A stretch of DNA of 64,000 bases from Larix kaempferi (GCA_027924585.1 BSBM01000150.1:16406501-16470500), one strand, 5' to 3'. Counted from the first letter of the stretch, positions 10,445 through 24,271 are shown. Translations and numbers: made by a program. Notes: generated by a model not told the origin, from the letters alone.

Positions 10445-12686
10445 ATCTGAGGCTTAGGAGGGACATGCCTAACCCATTTACTTCTCCTTCCAACACTATT
10501 GGGCATATTATTGGCAGCCTACCCTCTTTCTTTGAATGGCATATTTCTAGCATCCTACCATTCATTTTTAAAATTTACATGCTGGTATTTTATGCTAATG
10601 CATATGAAAACTATTTGTTAGTGAAATGTTTGGCAAAATCACTCGACTTAGAAACATTAATTGACTATATCAGCTCAACAAACCATAACTACAATGAGAT
10701 GGTCCACTCAGGAGTACATTGCAGCAGTGTTCGTAAATGTTTCATGTCAATACATCTTAACCAAAAAATCTATAAAATACTACAGCAGAGAACGCAAAAT
10801 AAATCAGCTAACTTAGGTGAAATATTACACCTTATACATGTTGCAAATTTCAAATCCATGCAAATTGGCACTCAAAAGGCCATGAGAAATTTGATTTTCA
10901 AAGACTATTTTCAGACATTATGTGTATATTGATTTTCCGACGATATTGGTTTTTTTTATTTAAAAATAAATAAATTCAATCAATAATGAGTGTATCCATC
11001 AACCAAGCAGGAAGACCAAACCAGAAAAATGTCAACCTGAGAGCAGTCCCTAGTCGGTCACTCATGTGTTGAAGAAAATTCAACACTACCAGTTAGGTCA
11101 ATGTTCTAATACAATTTTCAGTGACATGTAATGTAAGATAAACACATTAATCACAAAAAGAGGGTAACACACAACATCAAGAGAACTAGGCCAAATGTAG
11201 ACAAGGCAAAAATATTGGTTTTAGGAAGCTTTTGAACATTGGTTTTTTACTCTGTAAGCCTTGGAATCCCTTATGGTTCAATTCTCTACGATAATGTGGT
11301 TCTTGATAACGCTTGGGTACCATAGGACTTGGCAAGCCCCTCTCATTAGTATTTCAATCCCTCCCCACGGGATTTAATAGCGTTGTAATTAATAGAATAG
11401 GTTGCACACTCCTAAGACTAGAACTACCTACAAATGTATTTCTCTTGCTTGCTTTTACTTGGGCAATTTATTAGATACTATAGCTATCATAGGATAGGTA
11501 GTTATAGTGCTTGTTATCAAACTGATCAGGAAGAACTAGATGCTAGGCTTGTCTTCCTTCCATGGGAGAAATTAGACCTGCATTTTGCTGTGTAACCCAT
11601 CTTTTTTTTTTTAAATCATCAATATATAACCGTTTCAGTTAAAAAAAAAGTTGTAAAACAAGTTGTTGGTGGTTTTTCTAATGAAAAATAGTTTCCTATA
11701 ATAGCTACCAGAATGTACTTTCATATTCAATTCATGAGTGTAAAGTGTGATTTTTCCTTTTTATTAGTTGTAAAATGAATTTTGGGCATCCCATGCCAAC
11801 TGTGGACAATGGAAGGCAATGAACATGCTTTATACCTCACATCTGGGCAGTTCTGGGCCCTATAATGACAAGCTACAACAGTAATTAAACATATATGGGT
11901 AATGTTATGAGCATTAGTAGACACATTTCACCTTCTACCTCATCATTTAGTTCTGGGCCAGTTTTGTGGATGTGAGGTAGTTTTGAGTGCAAAGTAAGAC
12001 TATCCAAGTCATCTTACAACATGAGATGCTTGCAAAATATGAGGTATGGAAAGGCTAAGAGAAGAAATAATGGGTGTGTTGAGTGGAGTTTGGACCTCAT
12101 AGCAATGGTAAACCTCCAATGTTTCATGCTATAGAATTGGATAACATCAGCTATTGAGGAATTTAAATTGATTGTACCAAGGCTGATTTCCTCCCGAATG
12201 TTGTTATTTATTTATTTATCTATGCCTCCAAATAACTAAAAGATATGTCAAATAAGGGGAGCACTCTAGTCTCCCAGGCAAGCAAACAACCGAAGGATGC
12301 CACCTCAGCACCTGATAGTCAAAATCATATAGGTCTTTGATATTACCATTAGGATAAATAATTAAATAACAACATTCGGGACCAATGTGTTAGTTGCAAT
12401 TAAATGTGTGGGGAATGTTATGTAAGACCCTCAAACAATCCTTACACACCACACGTGCTTGATGCAAACATTCAAATCCTTGACAATTTAAGCCTTAACT
12501 TAAGTGAAATCAATGAGAGATATAAGTGTTGGAAACAACCAAACCATGACTAACCATTATGTAAATAATCTTAAAGTTATTATGACTTTCAATAGTAAGA
12601 TCTAAAAGTTTTTATGACTTTCCTTACAATCTTCATGACAATCTGAATGGACAGGCCCCACTCATAGCCAAATACTTTTGAGATAT
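10445..12686. other. CACTA-1 stretch without a convincing gene
   Basis: A + strand frame of 198 codons (10336-10932) overlaps the SET exon antisense and shows no family features, so I treat it as chance. The missing 5' exon of the SET/TnpA gene may lie here; a short - strand frame with an ATG at 10565-10563 is one candidate but has no decisive splice signal. Confidence 0.4.
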
Positions 12687-13556
12687 TTACAAATCATCGG
12701 AGTATGGTGGACCAAAAATTTCTCGATAGGCGTTCTCTTCATTGCACCATGCCTTTGAATAAATAGACCTCTGAACCACACATCTATTATGATGCATGTG
12801 GACGTTTATGCGGGTTTTGACAAGCCATGGTTGATTGTATTTAATGTAGTACCCAAGGATTTGATCCTCAGTAATCTTTGTTTGCAAAATATCTTTGACC
12901 TGTTTGAGGGACTCTCCAACTACCCGTTTCATATTATAAATAGTATCTGGTGATAATGCTGTCAGGTTGATGCCGAATGACTGCCACCAATGTCTCATCC
13001 AATCAGGGATGTAGAATGCAGGGTCCTCATAGATTTGAGGAATTTGAAGTCCAAACTTCAGCATGGTATAATATGTTTTATCTGTATTTTCTTTTCTCAA
13101 GAATTTCCACCATAATTTTCTATATTTTTCATAAGTGTGTGTAGTACTTGGAAACCGGAGACTAGCATCTTTATGTGGCCATGCTTCGAGAGAATGTATC
13201 CGGTGAATACAGTAGTACTGTTCGTCTGGTTTTAGCCCGGGGTGGCGTGTAGAGCCCTCTGACGATATTAAGGTAAGATCATGGTATAGGTTTGTTAACG
13301 AATTGCTTGCATTGGCTGCTTTTCTTAGGGATTTGTTGTAAATCATCTCTGGTACAATACTGGATCCCATAGACATTCTTCTGAGTTGTGGCATTAGTAT
13401 ATTAAAAGCGTCAGATCCCTGTAAGTTAGCATCTAACACTTCAGTATGTCGCAACTCCCGCTTAGGTTTCCAGTCTTGCATATAATCTAACCACATGATA
13501 TTATCATCAATAGTATATATCTGATGTTTTCCATTGGTCCAAGCACAGATTTCCAT
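12687..13556 (-). CDS. Uncharacterised 289-residue ORF of CACTA-1
   Basis: This is an intact frame from an ATG (13556-13554) to a stop. It is the only long undamaged reading frame in this element. The protein is rich in Trp, Tyr, His and Met. Its middle contains LWWKFLRKE and DWMRHWWQSFGI, its C-terminal part HHNRCVVQRSIYSKAWC, and it ends in an acidic SDDL. I see no signal peptide, membrane segment or known catalytic motif, and I do not recognise the family. It lies between the transposase gene and the SET/TnpA gene, on the same strand, so it is either a third element-encoded protein or captured host sequence. Absence of stops in an otherwise decayed element hints at recent origin or constraint, but chance cannot be excluded. 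Confidence 0.6.
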   Translation of the reverse strand: MEICAWTNGKHQIYTIDDNIMWLDYMQDWKPKRELRHTEVLDANLQGSDAFNILMPQLRRMSMGSSIVPEMIYNKSLRKAANASNSLTNLYHDLTLISSEGSTRHPGLKPDEQYYCIHRIHSLEAWPHKDASLRFPSTTHTYEKYRKLWWKFLRKENTDKTYYTMLKFGLQIPQIYEDPAFYIPDWMRHWWQSFGINLTALSPDTIYNMKRVVGESLKQVKDILQTKITEDQILGYYIKYNQPWLVKTRINVHMHHNRCVVQRSIYSKAWCNEENAYREIFGPPYSDDL

Positions 13557-15368
13557 GTTTACTTCTGGGTTATGGGCCTTGGGCTCGCTTGCACCAGGCT
13601 AGCTTGTTTCAAGCCCGCTTGTTAAAAATTAGCAGCATTCTTCTATGTCGAATATTCTCTTATTAGTAACCATTTTGAATCAAATATTCTCTTATTAGTC
13701 ATTGACACATTAAAACACCTTAGATCTAAGCCCAAGGTGAATCAATATTCAGAGTCAAATCACTGTGGATAGTACCTCGTAGTTGCAATCAAATGTGTGG
13801 GGAATATTATACATGCAGGAGCATCGTCTAAATACTATGTGTAGATGGTTGTGAAAGACAAGCCATGATTGATGCCTAGGAGGCATGTTATGTGCTATAA
13901 ATATGCACATTGTATCAAGTATTATTTCAACCAAGTAATATGAAGTGAGTCTCCTAGGAAAGCAAACAACCGAAGGGTAAAAGGAGATAATCTGAGCAGA
14001 GTTTGGCATTGTCATGATGTCTCAGCAGATGCAAGGGGGTCATTTGAAATAGGCGAATGAAGAGGTGAGAGTGAACAGGGAGCAAGGTAGGTAGGACTGG
14101 GAATTACCACACCGTCACTATGGTGAATTAATGAGAGACCTAGAGTAGGCGGTGCCCTGAACAATCTAACATAGAGGTAATTTACAAGCAGGTGAAATTG
14201 ATGTGTGTATGTTTTTAATAACATTTCCCGTCATAATCTCTAGAAGGAAATGAACACAAGTGCATATTTTCTATCAAAAGGAATACAATTTACATCTTAC
14301 TCAAGTTTTCTTATGGAATCTATTGATGGTGTTCAAATAAGTGATATCCAGAGCACTTTCAAGGCTAAAAGTTGAAATTCAAGACCTTGTTTGAAGCAAT
14401 CACATTAATATCGCCAATTAAAATAACTATCATATCCAAAATCTACATATAAATCCAAATGAGCTTAACAGACCAAATGAGAATTCACATCCTGAGCATT
14501 GATACCCAAAAACATAGTGTTTTATTTTAAAAATTTATTAAAATTTTCACTTACAACTTGGAAAGCAATCTGGTTCAAATTCCAAAACCAAAATCTAAAA
14601 GCTAGGTACAATATCATTGAGACAATCATTCTTCTATGGCCATGAAGGTTAAACTATGCCTTCGAATCATGGGCAGAGAACCCAAGAAATGCTTGCAGGA
14701 TAATAGAAAAGCCTCATACTCTCACCAGCTCAAATCAAGAGAATGTGGCAAAAGGCGGAGATACAAAACCGCTTAAACCAAAATTAGGATTACAGCAAAG
14801 CTCCCAACTCACATCATCTCAAACCAAGGAGAATGTTGCTACCAGTAGAGAGATTTAAAATTGCTTAAAATAAAAATTAAATTGCAGGCATAAACACCCT
14901 CAAAATGTGATAATGAGCACATATCTAATTCATATTCCTAGAATCCACTTGCACGAAAATATCCAAATAAAACTGGTTTGCAACTGTTTTCAAAAACCAT
15001 ATCAATGAACTTTGTATCACTATTTATGTGTTAAATAGAACTACAGCCTTTACATCAATCAACAACAAGCATTCCATGTATATTGGTTTAGTTATAAAAT
15101 CAAAACAACCCAATTAACAAATGAAATCAACAACACCTAATTCGAACCCATAAAATGCAGAAATTTGACTCAATAGAGGAGGGTTTCAAAATCCCAAAGG
15201 AACACGCATAGTGAAGGAGGTCACAGACCAATAGCCGGTTGCAAGGGGTGGAATATCTATGAGGGAATGCTTGTGCAAAACCCTCCCAGCTCAACCCCAA
15301 AATTTACCTCCCTACTTGCAAACAAGTTTATCAAAAAGGGTTCCACATACTCACATTCCAATGCATAA

Positions 15369-16240
15369 TTTACCATAGCATTCATAATCAATTCAGGATT
15401 GGACATATCTCCAACATAGATATCGATAGTTGGCAGGGGACGAAAAACCCTATCTCAGCAACCAACACAAGCAACCATTTAGGGTCTACCAATACTAGCT
15501 CTATCTCCAACATTGTTTTTTAGACAAATTTGAGTTCCATTACTACAAGTTTGGTGAATTAGAATCCACTTACGGTTGCAATTTAGGGTCTGTGGGGATT
15601 TGCACAAATGGATGGAGCACATGAAACAAACTTCAACCCCCCTCGTAGCAATTGCACGGTGAGAGTTGCAAGAGGAAATGGAATTGTAGTCGGTTGCATG
15701 CACTAGCTGGTGCGGTTGAACGAGAGCAACAGAGCGTTTTCGTTAAGCTCGACAGAGACAGTTAGCAGATGACCAAAAGTAATCACATCTAACCTGAAAC
15801 CCTACCAAAGCATAGCGAGTAACAAAGGACCACACATAACCTACAAAAATACTCATTTCCATATCAAATTTACCGCAGCATTCATAATCAATTCATGATT
15901 GGACATATCTCCAACACAGATATCAATAGTTGGCAGAGGACGAAAAACCCTATCTCATCAATCAACACAAGCAACCATTTAGGGTCTACCAATACTACCT
16001 CTATCTCCAGCATTGTTTTTTTGACAAATTTGAGTTTCATTAATGCAAGTCTGGTAAATTAGAATCCACTTACAGTTGCCATTGAAGGTCTGCAGGGATT
16101 TGCAAAAACGGTCAGAGCACACGAAACCAACTTAAACCCCTCTCGTAGCAATTGCACGGTGAGAGTTGTAAGAGAAAATGGAATTGTAGCAGGTTGCAAG
16201 CACTAGCTGGTGCGGTCGAACGTCGAGAGCAATAGAGTGT
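15369..16240. repeat. Direct duplication of about 400 bases, offset 500
   Basis: Sequence from about 15369 to 15740 recurs at 15869 to 16240 with scattered substitutions. Both copies contain GACGAAAAACCCTATCTCA and CTCGTAGCAATTGCACGGTG. No gene is recognised in the wider region 13557-17165. Confidence 0.8.
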
Positions 16241-17170
16241 TTCACAGTTAGAAAATGACCAAAATGAATCACATCAAACTCGTGGACATAACATATGTTT
16301 TTGTTTTTGTTTTTAACCATCGACAATGTTAAAGGTTGTCAAATATATGACATTTGTTATAACATAAAAATGTTACATAGGTTATCAAATATATGACATT
16401 TGTAACATAGGTTTTTTATTTTGTTTTATATAACAATTTTTTTTTTATATAACAATTTTATCAATAACAATACTAATTAAAAATTAAAAATAATGATACT
16501 AATTAAAAATTAAAAATTAGCATACTAATTACCATACCCATAGGAATTTCAATATATGGATAGAGAGCAATTAGGATGCAGTCGATCACAACGATTGGGA
16601 TGTTTAGACCATTGACATGTAGATATTGAAGAATGATATAGTACTAGATGAACTAAAAGTGTACAATTTGATTCCAATGAAGTGGATCCAAGTGTCAACA
16701 TATTTGCAAAAGACATCATCAGACGATGCAAGATCTAGTTCTCACGAAACAAAAGTGGTTTGTTGATTAAGAGGACTTACAAGTAGTGATGAATGATCAA
16801 GATTAAGATTAAAACTAGCTTAGAAAGACCAACAAGGATAGAACCCCTTTCAAAATAATTTTTTTATGCTTCCAATGAAAGACTCAAAATAAGTTTTTTA
16901 TGTTTCCAATGAGTCTAGTAGAGTTCTAATATGAAATAACCCAAAAAATAACACATAAATCTTATAACACAATTTTGTATCTTGCTCAATCGACACATGT
17001 TCGATTCAAACCATTAACACTACAACCTCTAGGAACACCCACGCTACTACACATGTAGAACATAATTAGATTAGAAAACTACTTTTCAAATATAACCAAG
17101 TTAATCAAAAAAATGAACATATGGTGAGTGCATTTAATTTAACCTAAAAACATTGCATACCTCTACTTTT

Positions 17171-17819
17171 TGTTAAATTTTCTGAATTTACTTCAATATG
17201 ATCTAGGATCTTAACTGAGAGAACAACATGTACAGCATATCTACAGCATATCTATCATGGAGACAATAATGCAAGCACACAAGAGACACAAATATTTACT
17301 TGGGGAAAACCATAAAGGTGAAAAACCCCAATAACTTCCTCAGAGATAGATAGAGCAATGATACAACCAACCAATAGAGATAGCCATAACCTAGCAGCAA
17401 TCCTCCTCCTCCATAAGTGCGCCTCTCCTCCTTGAAAGCATGTGTGAGAAGTGAGTGAGTAAATAGAGTGCCTCCCGCACTCTATTTATACTTGACTTGA
17501 CTTGCCTTTTTACCTAACTCATGTCGGCTCGAACTTAACCACATAACATAATGCTGAGTGGGCCGACCCCCAATAGGGTGGTCTAATAACCCTTTGACCC
17601 ACATGGCCGACCCCCAATAGGGTGGTCTAATAACCCTTTGACCCACATGACTTATACAGGGCCGACCCCAAATAAGGTGGTCTAATAACCCATCAAGTAT
17701 AAGTTACGACACTTACAATATAAATGACGACACTTCCTTATAGAGGAATAATACCATCTCTATAGGAATACAATATACATATATGTGAAATACATTCCGA
17801 AGTTACATATACATCAACA
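17171..17819 (-). mobile_element. Solo LTR, Ty1/copia-like, inside CACTA-1
   Basis: The segment begins TGTTAAAT and ends ATCAACA, and CTTTT flanks both sides (17166-17170 and 17820-17824), a perfect 5-bp duplication. Read on the - strand it has a TATA box (TATAAATAGAGTGC near 17490) and a downstream GGTTTTCCCCAAGTAAA stretch typical of copia LTRs. It contains a 44-base tandem repeat (GGCCGACCCC at 17561 and 17605, a third copy at 17660). No internal region is present, so one LTR was left by recombination. It lies 18 bases beyond the transposase stop codon. Confidence 0.85.
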
Positions 17820-17837
17820 CTTTTCAACAATTAAATA

Positions 17838-20800
17838 TCATTCATCTTCTTCTTCATCCAACTCAACATCTGTATTAGGATCTGGTTCTGAATAGATATT
17901 GATGAAAGGATCATTCACATTGTCATCAGCATCAAAGTCATCTTCGCTAATATAGTCATCCTCATCATCAATGAGATCATCGTCTAATACATTTGCATGA
18001 TCATCCTCTTCAACTTCTTCATCTGACACATCGAATGCAGCCTGATCTGAATCATCATCATCCTCTTCTTCTTCGTGATTATCTTCATCATCTAGTACAT
18101 GATTATACTTTACTGGTCTTCCTCTTGGATCGTATCGAACAATGTATGACCAACCTGCTTTACCTGGTACCTCGGAGTAGTAGACTTGCTCACATTGACT
18201 TGGAAGAACATAAGGCTCTATTCCCAGTTCAAATGTCCTTGTATTAACCATGGTAAATCCATTAGCATGCTCAATAACAATTCTTTCAAGATCATGTTCA
18301 TGCATCCGTAGCCTGTACCACTTCACCTCAAACAAAACTATTTTAAAGGAATTAAAATCGCACTCAACAATGTCCTCCAAATGCCCATATTACCTATTCT
18401 CAGTTTCTTCTGGATGTCTATCACTTCTGGAGGAAACATTGGTGACCTTAAAGACTGTAGTTATCCCACAATCTGAGGTTTTCCTGTTATCATACAACTT
18501 TTTGATACGAAATTTATGACCATTACACAACATAGCCTTGTGATGTTTGAGCTGCAACATTGACAATAGGTTAAAAATACATTGTGAATTAATAGACGTC
18601 ATATAGGAGTTAGTAAATTTTTTTGAAAACTTAAACAAAAGAAATGTAATAATTGGAAAAATGGATCGAAGTAACTAGAAAAAATGTGGGTACAAAAATT
18701 ACTTGCCTTTTTATATTTTACACCATAGGCTAAATCAACTTCCCTTTGCGACGTAAGGTCGGGAATCTGATGTCGAAGACGATGAGCTGTTTTAATCATG
18801 TTACTGACCCCTTCCCATGATAACCTACCGAAGAATTCTTCACAATCTTTTATCCAATGCTCCATCCAATCAAGGTTGTCTGCAATGTATAAATGTAAAG
18901 CATCCCACACTCGACCAACTATAGGATAAAAAAACAATTCAATTTCATATTTAATTAGATCATCATTAAAGGAACATAGTTTAATATAGTTGAAAATGCA
19001 TAATTATTAAAAAGAGTTAAAAATAGTATGATAATAAAAAATTGGAAAGAATAAATGTGTAACATATTAATTCAACAATGTATAATAATAATTACCTTTC
19101 ACAGTCCTAAATGTACCTCTCCCCAGTAGGACCTCCCCTTCAAATTTGTTGATGGAGTAGAGATGCCAAATGCGAGTCACATTCATATTTTCTACTAATT
19201 TAGGTAGATATTCACTAATGTACACCATGCATTGATATACCATATATCCTTCAACCATAGAACCCTCGGGATGCACTCTTTGTCTAACAAAATCCTTCAG
19301 TGACTTCAACTGCCTCTCCACCATCCACATCGACCTTGTGTGTACTAGTCCACATAATTCAATATCCTCAACTTGGTGTATGAGGTAGTGTTCTTGTGCA
19401 TTGAAAAATGCTGGAGGTAGATATTGTTGGATTCCACACATTAGTCGGGGAATTTCTCTCTTCCAGTGCCTTATATCTTCTTTATGGATTTCTTTTGATG
19501 AAAGCCACCTACAAATGATGCAATAAAACAATATGTCAAGGCATATATAATATTTGCGAGAAAAACATAATATATGTCAATAAGTTCTGCTACAGACCAC
19601 AGACCAAGTACATTTTCGGAGTAAACATTGCTTACCTCATGTATTTTCCAAGAACATAAATAATATGTTTTATGTTGCTATCAAAGTCATCTAGGAGAGA
19701 TAAAGGTAGAACATACTGTATCAAAAAACCGTTAATTATTAATATTTATTTCTAAATAAGAGAATAGAATTAATAAAATAGTGCATACCGATAATGAAAT
19801 ATATTATAGACTAATGATTACCTTAATGAATGTATGCTAATCATGTGTTTTAACCCCTGCAAAATCACCTTTTTTCCTCAAGATATTCTCTATGTTTGTC
19901 GAAAAACCCATCGGAAACCTGATATTTTTTATGACCTCTCTCACAATATTGCTCTGTTGCTCCATCAAGCACCAAGGATGACTAATATTCTATTGACGGC
20001 CATCACCATTAGAATTAGTTATCACACTTTGCATTGCGTGATTAGATTCTTGGATGTCACTACAAATCTTTCCAATTTTTTCTTTGTCAGTCCTTCCATC
20101 TAATATTCGCCATAACATTTCTGTTATGTTCTTTCCGATATGCATTGTGTCAAACAAATGAACTATTTGCAAGTGCTCGTAGTATGACAACCTACTGAAT
20201 TGGATCGGGTAAATTTTGATTCCTTGTGTGCCTTAATGACATTCGTGAAACATCAGTACATAATCAAATTAAAACCAATTAATCAATAATGGTATAACAT
20301 GTCGCGTTGAACATAATTCAATACAACAAAAAATGGCATACCTTGACAGTTTCTATTATATTCCACCTTCCATAGGTGAGGTGTCATTCTTCATGGTTTT
20401 TTTCCATTCTCTTCTTTACCGTTAAATTTTTCTTTGTCTGTAGTTCGATAACTATGGTTCTTAGGCAGAAAGTACCTATACTCATCGAACATTTCCTTTT
20501 CTAAACTCCTTGAACGATGAGATTTTATCCTGGGACCGCAAAATGGACATGCATATTTACCCTTGGTTTGAAGACCTACAAGATATATGAATTGGTGTAG
20601 CAAATTAGCATTACTATTTAAAATAATGCATGATATTATCAACAGATATATAAAATATTAAGGAACAAAAGAAAGTAATAACAATATACCACAAAAATGT
20701 GTTAACCCGGGAGCATCATGAATTGTAAATGCAAGTATTCCATGGAATTGAAATCGTCTTTCCCCGATTGGTCTAGAAATATCATACATAGTGACGCCAG

Positions 20801-22400
20801 CCCATAACTTCAGCAACTCATCGATAAGAGGCTCAAGATATACGTTCATATCTTTAACCTGGTACTTGCCTAATCAATGAAAGACATAATTATCATGCAC
20901 GAAACAAATCAATGAAATATTTACTGATCATACTTTCAATTAAAAAAATACCTATTAATTAAATACCTAGAACAATCATTGCCAACATTGTGTGCTCTCT
21001 CTTGATCGACATCCAAGGAGGAAGGTTATTGTTTATAACAAAAGAAGGCCACACTGAGTAGGTAGAACGAAGCTCTCCAAATGGATTGACACCATCAACT
21101 GCCAAAGAAAGTTTAACATTACGAGGATCTTCTTTAAAAATTGGCCACTTTTCTTCGATGTAACTGAATGCAGAACCATCTGCAGGCATTCAAAGAACAT
21201 CGTTGTGACTGTTGTTCTTTGCATGGAAATCCATAAACTGTTCTATACTTTTACACCTGAACAACTGTTGGAAACGTGGGATTATCGAAATATAACGAAG
21301 AACTTTTTGAGGCACCTTTTTTGTCACTTTATCGGTTTGATACCTACTTGTTTGACATTGTGGGCATTCATTTTCTAATGCATATTGTCCATAATATATG
21401 ATATGATCATTAGGACATGCATCAATAGCTTGATACTCCATACCAAATGCTTTCATAATGACATATATCCCTTGATATGTGCACAGTAAAATATTTGAAG
21501 TTGGTAATAGAAATTCACCTAAGAATCTACAAAATTCAAAAGAATAAATCAATGAAAACAATATTAATCATCAATATCGCATCCAAACTTTACACATTAG
21601 ATTACAATAGAAACAATATAGGAAAAAAGTCAACCCTTTCTATATATAGATATTGTGAACATGCAGACTAAAATATAAAAAAAACAAATTACATACCTTA
21701 GTATCTGTGTCATACAGGTGTTTGATAATCCATTCAAAACCTTCAAGTTCACTAACAACAATATAGCAAATAAAAGATTTGTTTTTGAACCTTCATAAAG
21801 AGGTTGACATGACTTCTCAAGTAGAGGATCAACATCATCACGATCATCCTGGTTGTCATCATCCATTGGAGCAAATGTGTCTTGGATCAATCTATGTATC
21901 TCATCTTCCTAATTTGTGTCACTAATGTTATCTACATCCATTATATCATCAGAAATAACTACTTGATCATCTTCAATATTCTAATGTAGAAGTTCGTTGG
22001 GCTGTACTAAATGAGTATTTATGCTAGTACTTAGCAAATAACTCTCTGGAACGTGACATTTTGGGGGCATTATCTATAAATTTACAAACAACATAGAAAA
22101 ATTAGTTTGTATAGAACATATAGTAAAAAAATAAGACATTTTACTAAAATTCATGTAGACATGATGAATATTACAGTGAATATATTAAAAATTGAGCTCC
22201 AAAAATAGTCTTACCAAGGGACGATATTCATAACTCCCTTCGACGTGCCCCTTCTCCCTACAATGTCTTTCAACTATTTCTATTAAAAGTCTTCTTTTTT
22301 GCAAGCCCCTGCAATCAAAGCAAGGACAATAACATTTTCCATCTCCTCTCGCCTCTAATGCAACTCTAAACTGAGCAAGCTTCCTTGCATTTTCATTCAT
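17838..22400 (-). pseudogene. CACTA transposase (tnp2 type), ten exons, CACTA-1 copy
   Basis: Exons: 22400-22215, 22073-21697, 21526-20967, 20869-20690, 20575-20342, 20231-19822, 19715-19636, 19508-19096, 18918-18707 and 18551-17838. Exon 1 (start MNENARKLAQF) has a Transpos_assoc-like CYCPCFDC cluster. Exons 2-6 match the tnp2 transposase, with CPQCQTSRY, MPADGSAF, DGVNPFGELRSTYSVWP, NNLPPWMSIKRE, CPFCGPRIKS and HLFDTMHIGKNI. Exon 8 matches DUF4218 (YLPPAFFNAQEHYLIHQV, RSMWMVERQLKSLK). Exon 10 matches DUF4216 (VLFEVKWYRL, GFTMVNTR, VLPSQCEQVYYSEVPGK) and ends in an acidic tail. The enzyme would cut and move the element. Stops break it: two TAGs in exon 2, a TGA at 21192-21190 where CACTA-2 has CGA, further stops in exons 5 and 6, and a TAA where CACTA-2 reads Tyr. 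Intron 9 uses a GC donor (G|GCAAGT). Confidence 0.9.
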
Positions 22401-23690
22401 AGTGAAAAATCCTTGTAGTGGCCGTACAAGTAATTGTCTTACCTACACCATACAAAACAATAACTTGTCAATTACATTAGATATTATAAGTACATATTTG
22501 AATATAGTATATTATAATCCAATATTTTCTATATTTATAAAGAAAAACATGAAGACTAAAGTTAATATGAATGGAAAGATGGTAAGTTGGTTGTGAGAAA
22601 GTCAATTGAGAATGGTTGGTTACTAAAAAAAATGGTAAATGTCAAATGTTAAGGAACCAAAAATATTGGGAAATTGATAACTACTTGTATAGTTTGAAGA
22701 CCTCATATAGTTTGACCACCAAAGAGGGTAGGCTCTTAACCAATATTGTAGTTATAATCCCTAGCTTCGTAGGACACATCAATGTGGTACGCATTAGAAA
22801 TAGGAGAAGAGATTATGTCACTTATAGTGTTTCATAACTTAGGATGACAAAGAGAATTGGTATAAAGAGAATGGGTTCGAGTGGCCTAACTTGGAGATGT
22901 AGTATTTGAACAAGAACCTTTATGCATTATAGATTTTTATCTTGTAGATGAAATAGGGATGGGCTATTTGTGAACTCTCGTGAATATGTTTTCATAAGCT
23001 TCTTGAATATGTTGCATAGTTTAAGAAGCATCACAAATTTTTTATAACAAAAAAAAGCATCACAAACACAATATTAATCACAAGCAAGAAAAGTACCACT
23101 TAATTTAATTAAAAAAAATGATTTTAGTACTAGAATGAACGTTATTTACCATGGAAATCAACTTGTTACCCTAAATAATTTAACTAGAATCTAGATTTGA
23201 CAAGGTGATGCAATTCTTAAGCTAGAAGTATGTTGGACTTAAAATAGCATTTCCATGAATTTCCCTGCCACAACCGTTTTATAATGAAATTTTGTGGGTA
23301 GAAAGGCAAACAAGCAAATTAACATGACCTAAGCCAAAAAAAACAAGTTCTTGAAAAAAATATAGCAAGTTAAATGAAAATGATAGCAAGTTCTTGAAAA
23401 AAATATAGCAAGTTAAATGAAAATGATAGCAAGTTCTTGAAAAAAATATTAGAAAGGAAAAAAAACAAATTAGCATGACCTAAGCCTCATTACTTATAAA
23501 CAATATTAAAATCTAACCCTTATAAAAATATAGACAAAAAATTACACATTACTAACCTTGCAAGTTCAATATAAGACCTATCCAGAATATCCAAGCTTAT
23601 ACAATCACCCCACAAGTCCAAAATCCGTGCTCAATGTGCCACAAGAAAAGAAAATGTGAAAATTATGGTGAGAGTGTGTAGTTTATATAG
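22401..23690. other. CACTA-1 5' non-coding region (upstream of the transposase)
   Basis: Nothing coding recognised. A 43-base tandem repeat (AAGTTCTTGAAAAAAATATAG at 23345, 23388 and 23431) is present. The transposase promoter should be here but I cannot point to a specific TATA box. Confidence 0.5.
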
Positions 23691-23894
23691 CTCGACTTTC
23701 ATCCCCGTTTCCATGAAAAGTGAAACCTAAAAAATTCGTCGATATAGGGACGAATGTTCGTGGAACTTTAAAAATCGTGGATATTGCCACATTTTTTCCG
23801 CCCTGAAAAAAAAAATTTAAAATCATTTTTTTGACCCACGAATGTTGAAAACGTGAAAAAAATTGGTGGAACAATTTGCCCATATGTAGTAGTG
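23690..23894. repeat. Subterminal repeats and TIR, right end of CACTA-1
   Basis: It contains CGTCGATATAGGGACGAA, GTTCGTGG, ATCGTGGAT and CCACGAA, the same vocabulary as the left end, followed by the inverted TIR ending GTAGTAGTG at 23894. Confidence 0.8.
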
Positions 23895-24271
23895 GATGAA
23901 GATCTACCTATAAGTTATAGGGGGTTACAGAATGATGATGACAAACAAAATTATGGTAAGAAGGGTATAAACTATATGATGGCATTCAAAGAGTTGAAAG
24001 AAATAGGCTGAGCAAGTATTGTAAGTATAACTCATAATGAAATTTCCTTAGATTTAATGAAATAAATGTATTCAAAGAAAGAATCGTTACCTCATATAAG
24101 ATTTACCTTATAAGACCAAGTTCTTAAAAAATATCTTGGCTGTCAAAATTTTCTGCTGCATACTATAATTACTGTGTCAGAATGGGGTTTCTGTAATAGA
24201 ATAAGATTTTCTGTTTTAATTTGCACAAAAGATTGTGTTGCCGCAAGACTAAGAATGATACTTCTGATAGG

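Larger units (their letters stand above)
1459..23894 (-). mobile_element. CACTA-1: complete CACTA (En/Spm) DNA transposon, 22.4 kb
   Basis: Both ends carry the inverted repeat CACTACTACATATGG: 1459-1473 reads outward to inward, and 23880-23894 is its reverse complement. Weaker similarity continues for about 15 more bases. The trinucleotide GAT flanks both ends (1456-1458 and 23895-23897), which is the 3-bp target duplication typical of CACTA elements. Both termini hold many short CCACGAA/TTCGTGG motifs. All coding blocks lie on the - strand: a tnp2-type transposase (22400-17838), an unknown ORF (13556-12687) and a SET plus TnpA-like gene (10444-6483). The coding copies are damaged, so it is probably non-autonomous now. 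A copia-type solo LTR is inserted at 17171-17819. Confidence 0.92.

Noticed and set aside
10336-10932. 198-codon + strand ORF
   Set aside because: Overlaps the SET exon antisense, no family motifs, and extends into low-information AT-rich DNA; most likely chance.
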